Source: JAWXUK01 sp044432725 (GTDB taxonomy: Bacteria > Bacillota > Clostridia > Oscillospirales > Oscillospiraceae). From it: a stretch of DNA of 8,219 nucleotides. Positions 1 to 6,143 of the stretch are shown piece by piece. Within the stretch, counting starts at the first letter, position 1, and every line of letters begins with the position of its first letter. The notes beneath the pieces were generated by a model. That model was not told the origin of the DNA. It worked only from the letters and a program-made list of their open reading frames with translations, and made no database searches. Location of the stretch: NCBI GenBank assembly GCA_044432725.1, contig JAWXUL010000061.1, positions 1 to 8,219 of the forward strand, given 5' to 3'. The translations under genes and the position numbers were made by a program.

Positions 1-406
1 GTCATAGCCTGAATCAATTCTGGTTCAATCTGTTGTAGTTTTCGGGCGAGCATATCAATCATTCCAGATTGCTCCACAACATATTCATGTCGGTTCGTTT
101 CATCGTTGGGAGTAGGAATTTCACTCGCCCAAGCCTTATTATCCCGAGAAATACGTCCATCATGGTTAAATTCTTGGATAGTCACGGCTAGAATCATTTT
201 AGTACGTTCAACACCATATTCCTCCACGGTATTTTCCAGTACGGCTTGGGTGTTCAGGCTGTTGTCCTTGTAATTTTCGTTGATTTGTTCTTTCAGAAAA
301 TTGGCACAAGCAACATTCTCGTGGAAAGATTCTCGATATTGGTCACGTTCTCCCTTTTCAAAGGCTTCTTGTGGGCTTTCTAAGTATACTTTTTTTCATC
401 GTCCAT
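1..406 (-). CDS. DUF3849 domain protein, N-terminal part, apparent -1 frameshift; partial at window edge
   Basis: After a -1 shift near 389 the frame stays open to the window edge and gives about 135 residues: QEAFEKGERDQYRESFHENVAC, then AVTIQEFNHDGRISRDNKAWA, then DMLARKLQQIEPELIQAM. The pattern of GE-x-x-x-YRES-x-x-x-N-x-x-C, followed by DGRIS-x-x-NK-x-WA, is that of DUF3849, a domain of unknown function common in clostridial conjugative elements, often inside larger proteins. The conserved region begins right after the shift point, and no ATG, GTG or TTG occurs in that frame upstream of it. The ATG at 404-406 with AGGAGAG therefore looks like the real start, separated from the body by one base. 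Either recoding at A AAA AAG makes the full protein, or the gene is broken by a homopolymer indel or a sequencing error. The absence of any other stop in the visible body argues against long-standing decay. The C-terminal part is beyond the window. Confidence 0.75.
389..395 (-). other. A AAA AAG slippery heptamer, candidate -1 frameshift site
   Basis: Codons 4-6 after the ATG are GAA AAA AAG, which puts the heptamer A AAA AAG in the same phase as the slip site of Escherichia coli dnaX. In frame 0 translation ends at TAG (380-382) after MDDEKKYT. A -1 slip, or addition of one A to the A7 run by transcriptional slippage, gives MDDEKKVYLESPQEAF and the conserved DUF3849 frame. I see only a weak 4-bp downstream stem (CCTT TGAA AAGG) and no strong stimulatory structure. 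An indel in the run is the simpler alternative. Confidence 0.5.
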
Positions 407-413
407 GAATATT

Positions 414-420
414 CTCTCCT
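414..420 (-). promoter_or_regulatory. Ribosome binding site of the DUF3849 gene
   Basis: AGGAGAG on the minus strand lies 7 nt before the ATG at 404-406. Its good sequence and spacing show that translation really begins at this ATG, even though the frame from it closes after eight codons. Confidence 0.75.
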
Positions 421-424
421 ATTC

Positions 425-1351
425 TTACGGTTCTGGGAAGATAAGTCCTTTTCTTTGAACGTATTCCTCCCAAGTTTCTTTCAAATAACATCGGCTATAC
501 ATATACCGACTAGAAAATTCTTTTTGTGCCTTGTTGGGTAGAATCCCTAGACTAGCATTTTGCTCTGATTGGGCATAGACACAGAGTTTTCCCATTTTTT
601 TCAGTTCTTCCACACGGAAACTAGCATTTTCAATATCTTTTGTCACTAACAGATAAACAAAAATTCGATAGGGTAACACACCAAACTCACCTAACATATC
701 AACTACCTTTTGAATATGGTCTAGCTGGGAAATCTGGTCACAAGAAAAACGAATGTACCGTTGCCACCGAAGTTTAGACAATAATTGTGCAATTTCTGGT
801 GTGACCAAACGAGCATCCATCCCTTGGTTTAGGTCTATCTTGTATTTTGTCGCAGTAAGTTCCTCTAATTGGGAAAGTCCGTGGGAACAAGCTAAAATAT
901 TATTATCCATTAAAGTCAGCTTCATACTATCCTCTCTCACCACATCTTGCCACAACCGATAAGGCTTAATTGCACCCTCTTTTTGAGGAACAACACACCA
1001 GCGACAACGGTTCGGACAGCCACGAGTGAGATACCCAATGGCATAGTCACAGTTGGGATAAATAGTATAATCGGGAAAACAATCGTCAATTTCTGGGGCT
1101 AAAGTCTGGTCTAAGGGAATATCACGATAACCAGTGCCACCTTTAATAGTGCTTTTAGGTAAAAATGGATTTTCAGGGGTGAAATCAAAAATTTTAGAGG
1201 AGTACACTCTGTCATAGTCCTCCATCGGTTGCCACCACTCTACAGAATCATCTCTTGCTTTATGAAAGGTGGAAATCTTCATCAGAGCGAGGTTTGGAAA
1301 GATTTTCTTTTTGATATGCTCTTTTTCGCTGTCATGGAGTGCTACCCTCAT
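425..1351 (-). CDS. Radical SAM protein of unknown substrate
   Basis: This 308-residue protein has the iron-sulfur signature C112-x3-C116-x2-C119 within LTRGCPNRCRWCVVP, the CX3CX2C motif of radical S-adenosylmethionine enzymes. The N-terminal part (about 1-100) lacks Cys clusters and resembles the Rossmann-like region seen in B12-binding-type radical SAM proteins, including KGGTGY at 70-75; cobalamin binding itself is not evident. Downstream, MDNNILAC, DLNQGMDARL (173-182) and IRFSCDQ are core-barrel motifs shared with phage and mobile-element homologues. Such proteins recur near topB in clostridial elements, but no reaction has been assigned to this group to my knowledge. It starts at an ATG that overlaps the topB stop (ATGA), with AAAGGAG 7 nt upstream. 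TAA stops it 18 nt before the DUF3849 start. Tight coupling with topB suggests a role in DNA or nucleotide metabolism or in host modification (inference). Confidence 0.88.
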   Translation of the reverse strand: MRVALHDSEKEHIKKKIFPNLALMKISTFHKARDDSVEWWQPMEDYDRVYSSKIFDFTPENPFLPKSTIKGGTGYRDIPLDQTLAPEIDDCFPDYTIYPNCDYAIGYLTRGCPNRCRWCVVPQKEGAIKPYRLWQDVVREDSMKLTLMDNNILACSHGLSQLEELTATKYKIDLNQGMDARLVTPEIAQLLSKLRWQRYIRFSCDQISQLDHIQKVVDMLGEFGVLPYRIFVYLLVTKDIENASFRVEELKKMGKLCVYAQSEQNASLGILPNKAQKEFSSRYMYSRCYLKETWEEYVQRKGLIFPEP

Positions 1352-3411
1352 GTCTTTTCTCCTTTATTGGCAAATTCCATACGAAAATCTACATATTTCC
1401 CACCTTTGTCATCGAGAAAGATAGTACAGTCATAGGATTTTCCAGTTTTTTCAGAGTGGCAGTCTTTCAAGAATGTCTTGCCAGTGGTGAGTAGTTCTTT
1501 CGCAATGGTTTCGGTGATTTTCTTTCCTTTGAGAGTGAAAAAGCGGTTATCTTTCCATAAAATAAAGGCACAATCCCCATCTTCACAGGAATAAGCCTTT
1601 TGGGTATCTACCACATTTTTGCCACAGCGAGGGCAGGTCCCAACAGGAGAGAATTGACTAGGAAAGAGAGCCTTTGCGTTTTTGACTTCTTCATAAGTAG
1701 ACACCAGTACTGTGATCAGCCCAACAATCTCACACATAAAATCTTCTGGAATCAGTGTACCCAGTTCAATCGCCTTTAATTTTTCTTCCCAATCCGCAGT
1801 CATAAGGGGAGATTTCACGGAATCAGGTAGAATGGTAATGAGGGCATGACCTTTTGAGGTGGGAACAAGTTTCTGGTTTTTCCCTGTGCCTTGCCGTGCC
1901 ATCAGATTGACAGCCACTAATTTTTCCAGTGTGGCAGCTCTGGTCGCTGGTGTACCAATGCCACAAAATTCCGCTTCAACCTCTTCTTCACGTCCAGCCC
2001 TTTCCATAGCAGAAAGCAAGGTATCTTCGGTGAATTGTTTCGGTGGTGAGGTATGTCCCTCCCAGATGGTGGCTTCATCCAAATCTAAAACTTCACCCAC
2101 GGCAGTCATAGGTAAGATATTACTTTCAGATTTCAAACCTTGAGATTCATACAGTCGATACCCTTGTGAAAGAACGGTTTTGCCTTTTGTTGTGTAGACT
2201 TCCCCTCCGCATTGTGCTGAAATATTCGTTTCATAGTACACACAGGGTTCAGACATTGCCGAAAGAAGTCGGGTACAAATCAATTTCAGAATTTCACGTT
2301 CACCGTGTGGCAATTTCTCCGTGTTTCCATGTTCCAGCCCTTGCGTTGGGATAATGGCATGGTGATCGCTGACTTTAGAAGAATCAACTACGATCTGGGT
2401 GCGTGGTTGGTAGTCTACCACAGAAATATTAAGGTATTTATGCACCATAACACTCAAACTTTCCAGAGAATATTCCATTTCTTGAGTTAAGTAGCGACTG
2501 TCTGTCCGTGGGTAGGTGACTAATTTTTTCTCGTAGAGTGCCTGTGCATAGTCTAAAGTTTGCTGTGCCGTAAATCCCAAGTAACGGTTGGCTTCTCGTT
2601 GGAGAGTGGTGAGGTCATAGAGTTTTGGAGGTTTTTCTGCTTTTTCTTGCTCAATCACGTTCTGAATAACCACAGATTCTCCTTGAATCGCCTGTAATTG
2701 CTGTTGTGCTTGTGCTTTATCAGGGATTCTTGGGGATGAAAAAGAAAATTCCCCACAGTTCAGAAGCACCTGATAGAAAGGCACGGATTGAAAGGCAATA
2801 ATTTCAGCATTACGTTCAGCCACCATTGACAAGGTAGGCGAAAGCACACGACCTACGTTGAGAGATTGCTTATACAGGCAAGAAAATAGTCGAGAAGCAT
2901 TGATACCCACAATCCAATCAGCCATACTACGGCAAAGAGCAGATTGATACAGATTTTCCATCTCATGTCCGTCTTTTAGGTTCTGGAATCCCTCACGAAT
3001 CGCCATATCCTCCATGCTGGAAATCCACAGACGTTTCACTGGTTTAGTACATCCCACAAAGTTGTAGACTTGACGGAAAATCAGTTCTCCCTCTCGCCCA
3101 GCGTCGCAGGCATTGATGACAACTTCCACGTCTGGACGATGAAGAAGCTGTTTCACCGTATTAAATTGTTTTTCTTTTCCCTCGGTCACACGGAATTTGA
3201 AAGTTTCTGGGATAATAGGAAGATCTGTTAAATCCCATTTTTCATAGTTAGGGTTATAGATTTCTGCTGGAGCAAGGGTCACAAGATGTCCGACACACCA
3301 TGTCACGAGGGAGTTTTCCCCCTGATAATATCCCTCTTTGAGAGCAGTAGCTCCTAAAATATTCGCAATACTGTTTGCGACAGAGGGTTTTTCAGCTATA
3401 ATAAGTTGCAT
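1348..3411 (-). CDS. topB: DNA topoisomerase III
   Basis: This is a full-length type IA topoisomerase of 687 residues that passes single DNA strands through transient breaks. The N-terminal Toprim domain has IIAEKPSVA (E7) and NACDAGREGE, with acidic residues D103, E107 and E109 in the metal-binding motif. The active-site tyrosine is Y300 in VTYPRTDSRYL. Further type IA signatures are VGRVLSPTLSMVAER (186-200), SDHHAIIPT (348-356) and GIGTPATRA (484-491). The C-terminus has a short zinc-ribbon-like CPRC...C-x4-C segment at 593-614 and a TopB-type tail. Firmicute conjugative elements commonly carry their own TopB, thought to relieve linkage during transfer or replication. GAGGAATAA precedes the ATG, with the upstream stop adjacent, and the TGA stop overlaps the next ATG by 4 nt. 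All key residues are present, so it should be active. Confidence 0.97.
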   Translation of the reverse strand: MQLIIAEKPSVANSIANILGATALKEGYYQGENSLVTWCVGHLVTLAPAEIYNPNYEKWDLTDLPIIPETFKFRVTEGKEKQFNTVKQLLHRPDVEVVINACDAGREGELIFRQVYNFVGCTKPVKRLWISSMEDMAIREGFQNLKDGHEMENLYQSALCRSMADWIVGINASRLFSCLYKQSLNVGRVLSPTLSMVAERNAEIIAFQSVPFYQVLLNCGEFSFSSPRIPDKAQAQQQLQAIQGESVVIQNVIEQEKAEKPPKLYDLTTLQREANRYLGFTAQQTLDYAQALYEKKLVTYPRTDSRYLTQEMEYSLESLSVMVHKYLNISVVDYQPRTQIVVDSSKVSDHHAIIPTQGLEHGNTEKLPHGEREILKLICTRLLSAMSEPCVYYETNISAQCGGEVYTTKGKTVLSQGYRLYESQGLKSESNILPMTAVGEVLDLDEATIWEGHTSPPKQFTEDTLLSAMERAGREEEVEAEFCGIGTPATRAATLEKLVAVNLMARQGTGKNQKLVPTSKGHALITILPDSVKSPLMTADWEEKLKAIELGTLIPEDFMCEIVGLITVLVSTYEEVKNAKALFPSQFSPVGTCPRCGKNVVDTQKAYSCEDGDCAFILWKDNRFFTLKGKKITETIAKELLTTGKTFLKDCHSEKTGKSYDCTIFLDDKGGKYVDFRMEFANKGEKT

Positions 3412-3801
3412 TTATTCCTCACTTTCTGCCTGATGGCTCGTCCATTTGATTTTCCAAAGAATTAGTTCATCTTCGGTAATATTTCCTAAGTCCACATCCG
3501 TTTCTTTGTCTTTTAATTCCTCCACGGCTTGGACTACTTCTTGTCGCTCTTGCGGTGTCATCCAGTAGATCTCTTGTACTGTCCGTTCTACGGCATTTCT
3601 TCCCACGAAAACAGAGGGGTTTTCCTCCAAGACCTGTGCAAATTGATTCAACAATTCCTTTTTGGGCAATCGGTAGCCACGTTCATATTGGGTCATCCTA
3701 ACGTCTGCATTGGATTTTGGAAAGCCCACAGCTTGACCGAGTTCTTTCTGGGTCATACCCTGTTCCATGCGAAGCCGTTTCAGTTTTTCTCCTACTGTCA
3801 T
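3412..3801 (-). CDS. XRE-family helix-turn-helix transcriptional regulator
   Basis: This 129-residue protein carries a Cro/C1-type helix-turn-helix at residues 4-60: VGEKLKRLRMEQGMTQKELGQAVG, then a recognition-helix region around SNADVRMTQYERG and the trailing LPKKELLNQFAQVLE. The C-terminal half (about 61-129) is acidic and helical (MTPQERQEVVQAVEELKDK) and probably mediates dimerisation or effector contact. TAGGAGA lies 5 nt before the ATG and spans the preceding gene's stop. Its own stop TAA directly abuts the topB ATG (TAAATG), so topB translation is coupled to it. It may regulate the operon or element, and the Bro/ANT protein in the same operon may oppose it. Both roles are inferred, since no operator was identified. 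Confidence 0.92.
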   Translation of the reverse strand: MTVGEKLKRLRMEQGMTQKELGQAVGFPKSNADVRMTQYERGYRLPKKELLNQFAQVLEENPSVFVGRNAVERTVQEIYWMTPQERQEVVQAVEELKDKETDVDLGNITEDELILWKIKWTSHQAESEE

Positions 3802-3810
3802 TAAAATCTC

Positions 3811-4032
3811 CTATCCTGAATTTGCTCGTTTATTTCTCATGCTTCTTACAACATCGCTCCGTCTTTCCAGTTGTGCCACTCGTTCACTGGTATACGTCAG
3901 AAAATCTTGCTCCTGTCTTTGCTGTTCTTTGATTCTGGCAGATATTTCTTTTTCAGCTAAATATTTTTCACAAGTGCTGTGGCAGTATAGTTTTCTTTCT
4001 TCACATTTATGGCAACAAATATGGCAATTCAC
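3811..4032 (-). CDS. Small Cys-rich (putative zinc-binding) protein
   Basis: This 73-residue protein opens with a dense cluster of potential metal ligands: C3, H4, C6, C7, H8, C10, C17, H18 and C21. Similar short proteins with an N-terminal C-x2-C...CH-x2-C-x2-Y pattern occur in clostridial phages and mobile elements without known function. The remainder is highly charged and probably helical (residues 22-60, rich in Glu, Arg, Lys and Gln), ending with basic MRNKRANSG. This suggests a zinc-stabilised head with a helical, possibly nucleic-acid- or protein-binding tail (inference). The GTG start overlaps the methyltransferase stop (GTGA), and the stop TAG lies 9 nt before the XRE gene start. 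It could be an accessory to either neighbour. Confidence 0.78.
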   Translation of the reverse strand: MNCHICCHKCEERKLYCHSTCEKYLAEKEISARIKEQQRQEQDFLTYTSERVAQLERRSDVVRSMRNKRANSG

Positions 4033-4727
4033 AGTAATTCACCTCCCCATTGGCTCGCCATTGCCTTTGCGATACCTGAAAATGTCTTGCTTCTCGCCTT
4101 CGCCCTCCCTTTTTGTCCTCCGCTTGTCCCCCGAATCCCCTCTACCCAGTTGATAGGTTTTCCGTTGTTGACTTGCCCCTGACTGATATAAGTGGGGTCT
4201 GGTTTTTCCAACATATCCGTAGGTGTTAGCAGTGGCAAGCCTTTTAACCACAAACAAGTCCTTTTTTGATAGGGGTCACCGAAAAAATAAGGATGAATTA
4301 TTTGGTTTGGCTTCTGGAAGTGGGTATTCATATATCCGACAGGGTTTTCAAGGGCAATTTTTGAGCAACTAGCATTGTAGATGGCAAGAAAAAAAGCGAC
4401 CGCTTCTTCTCGCAGTCGCTCTCTTTCTCTGATTTTTTCGGGTGGATTGCACTTGGGCGAAAAGTGCCGAGTTCCAGCCGTGGTAAGGTACTGACAGCTT
4501 GGAAAGGCTAGAATCATATCCCATCGCCCGATTATTTCATGTTTTTTTCCGTCACAGGTGGTAAACGTGCAGTTACCGTCTAAAATAGGAAGTACATCTC
4601 TTTGAATGTGCCACTCTTCATGCCCACCACTACAGGGTTCTATATCGCAAGAAAAGGCTTGATGTCCTAATTCCCGAAAGGCACTACAAACGGCTTGACT
4701 TTCTTCACAGGCTACCAGTACATTCAG
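4029..4727 (-). CDS. DNA cytosine methyltransferase-like protein, non-ATG start
   Basis: A minus-strand frame continues upstream of the first ATG (4515-4517) and encodes the conserved N-terminus LNVLVACEESQAV, CDIEPCSGGHEEWH and DVLPILDG. This matches a family common in Firmicute phages and mobile elements and often annotated as DNA cytosine methyltransferase, which typically starts M-x-VLVACEESQ. From CTG the product is 232 residues, close to full family length. VLVACEESQ resembles the S-adenosylmethionine-binding motif I. Motif IV reads FPSCQYLT at residues 75-82, where relatives have FPPC; C78 is the candidate catalytic Cys. Motif VI is ENP at 127-129. The end SKTFSGIAKAMASQWGG is characteristic. 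No ATG, GTG or TTG lies between the in-frame TGA at 4746-4748 and the conserved block. CTG (4725-4727), ATA or ATT (4740-4742) must therefore serve unless the sequence has an error. It overlaps the next gene by 4 nt. Its base specificity is unknown, and family members are not all proven enzymes. Confidence 0.82.
   Translation of the reverse strand: MNVLVACEESQAVCSAFRELGHQAFSCDIEPCSGGHEEWHIQRDVLPILDGNCTFTTCDGKKHEIIGRWDMILAFPSCQYLTTAGTRHFSPKCNPPEKIRERERLREEAVAFFLAIYNASCSKIALENPVGYMNTHFQKPNQIIHPYFFGDPYQKRTCLWLKGLPLLTPTDMLEKPDPTYISQGQVNNGKPINWVEGIRGTSGGQKGRAKARSKTFSGIAKAMASQWGGELL
4040..4046 (-). promoter_or_regulatory. Ribosome binding site supporting a GTG start
   Basis: GGAGGTG lies 7 nt before the GTG at 4030-4032, inside the end of the methyltransferase gene. 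This strong, well-spaced site supports GTG as the start of the small Cys-rich protein. Confidence 0.75.
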
Positions 4728-4730
4728 TTT

Positions 4731-4737
4731 CTTTCCT
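4731..4737 (-). promoter_or_regulatory. Ribosome binding site for the non-canonical methyltransferase start
   Basis: AGGAAAG on the minus strand overlaps the antirepressor stop codon and lies 3 nt before the CTG at 4725-4727; counted from its AGGA core the gap is 6 nt. It is the best-placed binding site for the only start region that includes the conserved N-terminus. A second candidate, GAGAGGA, lies 8 nt before an in-frame ATT at 4740-4742. Confidence 0.45.
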
Positions 4738-5509
4738 ATAATGGTTCAAATCCTCTCGCAATCAGGATATTATGAATCAAAAGCCGTCCATATTGAGTCC
4801 ATTTTGTGTGAACCACAGAACGAAGCCCATTATTTACTAACATAGTTTCGGAATGGGTGAGATTCTGATTTTTATGCTCTTGATATAGAATCCATTGACC
4901 ATTGACTTTATATTGCACACGTTCCTGATGAAGAATATCGTTCAGTTTACGAGCAGAAATACCGTAGTCCGCAGCGATTTGAGTGGTGGTGAGGGTGCAG
5001 TCGGAAGATAAAATCTTTTCTAGGTAGCTGATTTGTGGTGCGTATTCCGTCAAGGCTTCGGATAAGAGTTGCACTTCCTGTTGCAAGGCTTCTTTTTCGG
5101 CTTGCTCCTGTTTCATTTGCTCACCCATTTTGCCCAGTGCAATCAAGAAGTCAGGGTCATTCACCAGTTCCTTTTTTGCGTAGAATCCATGCTTGCGGAT
5201 GGAGGGCAGGACCTCGGATGTCACCCACTTTTTGAAAATTTTTGCAGTGGGCAGTTTAGAGGAAAGAATGAGGGAATACAAACCAGATTCATTGATGAGG
5301 TTTACTTTTCCTACCGTATTCCCATTTTGGGAAGTCGGTATTACTTCTGTTCTTTTATCCTCTGAATCAACGTGGGTGATAACAGCCTTACTAGAGTTAC
5401 TATACCCTAGAATCTTTGCCACATCATTTCCAACAAACCAAGGCTCACCCTGAATTTCAAGCATTCGGATTTCTCCCATCTCATGGGTAAAAGTTGTTAA
5501 TTGTTCCAT
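4736..5509 (-). CDS. Phage-type antirepressor (Bro-N plus ANT/KilAC domains)
   Basis: This 257-residue protein has the two-domain layout of phage antirepressors. Residues about 1-110 form a Bro-N domain, with GEPWFVGNDVAKILGYSN, LINESGLYSLILSSKLP and FKKWVTSEVLPSIRKHGFY. A Gln/Glu-rich coiled-coil linker runs from about 125 to 155. Residues about 155-257 are an ANT (KilAC) domain with TLTTTQIAADYGISARKLNDILH and KWTQYGRLLIHNIL. Proteins of this kind bind DNA or repressors and relieve prophage repression; here the target is unknown. AAAGGA precedes the ATG, and the stop TAG at 4736-4738 lies just before the methyltransferase start region, so the two are probably coupled. An XRE-type regulator encoded two genes downstream is a candidate partner (inference). 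Confidence 0.93.
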   Translation of the reverse strand: MEQLTTFTHEMGEIRMLEIQGEPWFVGNDVAKILGYSNSSKAVITHVDSEDKRTEVIPTSQNGNTVGKVNLINESGLYSLILSSKLPTAKIFKKWVTSEVLPSIRKHGFYAKKELVNDPDFLIALGKMGEQMKQEQAEKEALQQEVQLLSEALTEYAPQISYLEKILSSDCTLTTTQIAADYGISARKLNDILHQERVQYKVNGQWILYQEHKNQNLTHSETMLVNNGLRSVVHTKWTQYGRLLIHNILIARGFEPL

Positions 5510-5526
5510 TTTGATTTTCCTTTCAT

Positions 5527-5565
5527 CTCCCCAACATATCCCAGTAAAGGGCAGAGGTCGGGGAG
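5527..5565 (-). other. Possible weak hairpin in the antirepressor leader
   Basis: In the 82-nt gap before the antirepressor gene, CTCCCC (5560-5565 read on the minus strand) can pair with GGGGAG (5527-5532), enclosing 27 nt that include a short CCC/GGG stem. No U-run follows, so it does not look like an intrinsic terminator. The right arm ends just before the AAAGGA binding site of the next gene and might influence its translation. The pairing is short and could be chance. Confidence 0.25.
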
Positions 5566-5591
5566 TGTTTTGGTTTTTCGTTTCCTATTTC

Positions 5592-6119
5592 TTATTCATC
5601 CAGCACCGTTTCAGCAAGGAGGTAAAAGAAATCATCTTGGAGAAAAGTTTCCACGTCAAAGTCGCATTGTGACAAAGGTTTTGGATAGCGATAGTTGGCA
5701 GTGTATGTTCCAAATTCCGCTTCAACCTCCACTTGGTGAATCCCCACGGTAACAAAGGTCATATCATCCAGAAGCCACACCTCGAAGCCCTCAAAAGCTG
5801 TGAAGTTATGGTCTGCTGTGCCACAATCCAAGGATTCATACAAACGAACGGCAGAGCGACCAAACAAGCAGTTATTTTTCGTGGTGAGGGCAAAAGGAGA
5901 ATCACTTTCCGTTTCATAGGAGAAAATGTGGTAGAATTTCCAGTGTTCTAAGGGGTTGAAGTGTTGCAAATCCACAGGGAGGTCACTAAGCAAGGTAGTG
6001 ACCTCCTTGGTATCAGCACCATTGTTTACAATCTGATTAGCCAGAAAAAAGCTAAGGTTATGGTGGAATTTTTCTGGAATCGTCTTTTCTTGTGGTTGTT
6101 CCATAAATTTTAAGTACAT
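5592..6119 (-). CDS. Hypothetical acidic protein, unrecognised
   Basis: I do not recognise this 175-residue protein. The sequence has no signal peptide, transmembrane segment, Cys cluster or nucleotide-binding motif. By my count it carries about 29 Asp/Glu against about 10 Lys/Arg, making it strongly acidic, and it is rich in Phe and Tyr. The middle (about residues 83-150) alternates hydrophobic and polar residues (FEGFEVWLLDDMTFVTVGIHQVEVEAEF), which suggests a compact beta-rich fold. AAAGGA lies 6 nt before the ATG at 6117-6119; a second ATG at codon 6 (MEQPQEKT) is possible but has a poorer site. It sits between the Toprim gene and the antirepressor gene in the same orientation, 24 nt after the former. 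Acidic character and mobile-element context allow a DNA-mimic or anti-defence role, but this is speculation. Confidence 0.75.
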   Translation of the reverse strand: MYLKFMEQPQEKTIPEKFHHNLSFFLANQIVNNGADTKEVTTLLSDLPVDLQHFNPLEHWKFYHIFSYETESDSPFALTTKNNCLFGRSAVRLYESLDCGTADHNFTAFEGFEVWLLDDMTFVTVGIHQVEVEAEFGTYTANYRYPKPLSQCDFDVETFLQDDFFYLLAETVLDE

Positions 6120-6143
6120 AAATTATCCTTTCTACTGTTAAAA

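Noticed and set aside
1..406. Calling the DUF3849 gene simply a pseudogene
   Set aside because: The only disruption is at a canonical slippery run, and the rest of the visible body has no further stops, so recoding or a read error is as plausible as decay.
3767..4153. Plus-strand open frame of 128 codons
   Set aside because: It lies antisense across the XRE, Cys-rich and methyltransferase genes, has no recognisable domain, and conflicts with three well-supported minus-strand genes.
4039..4257. Minus-strand 72-codon frame within the methyltransferase gene
   Set aside because: It is an out-of-frame shadow; the overlapping frame carries the conserved methyltransferase C-terminus, while this one encodes a low-complexity basic peptide.
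4515..4517. First ATG in the methyltransferase frame as the start of a 162-residue protein
   Set aside because: Seventy upstream codons in the same frame encode strongly conserved family motifs, and I see no good ribosome binding site before this ATG.
5527..5565. Rho-independent terminator after the acidic protein gene
   Set aside because: The stem is short with a large loop and there is no following U-run on the minus strand.
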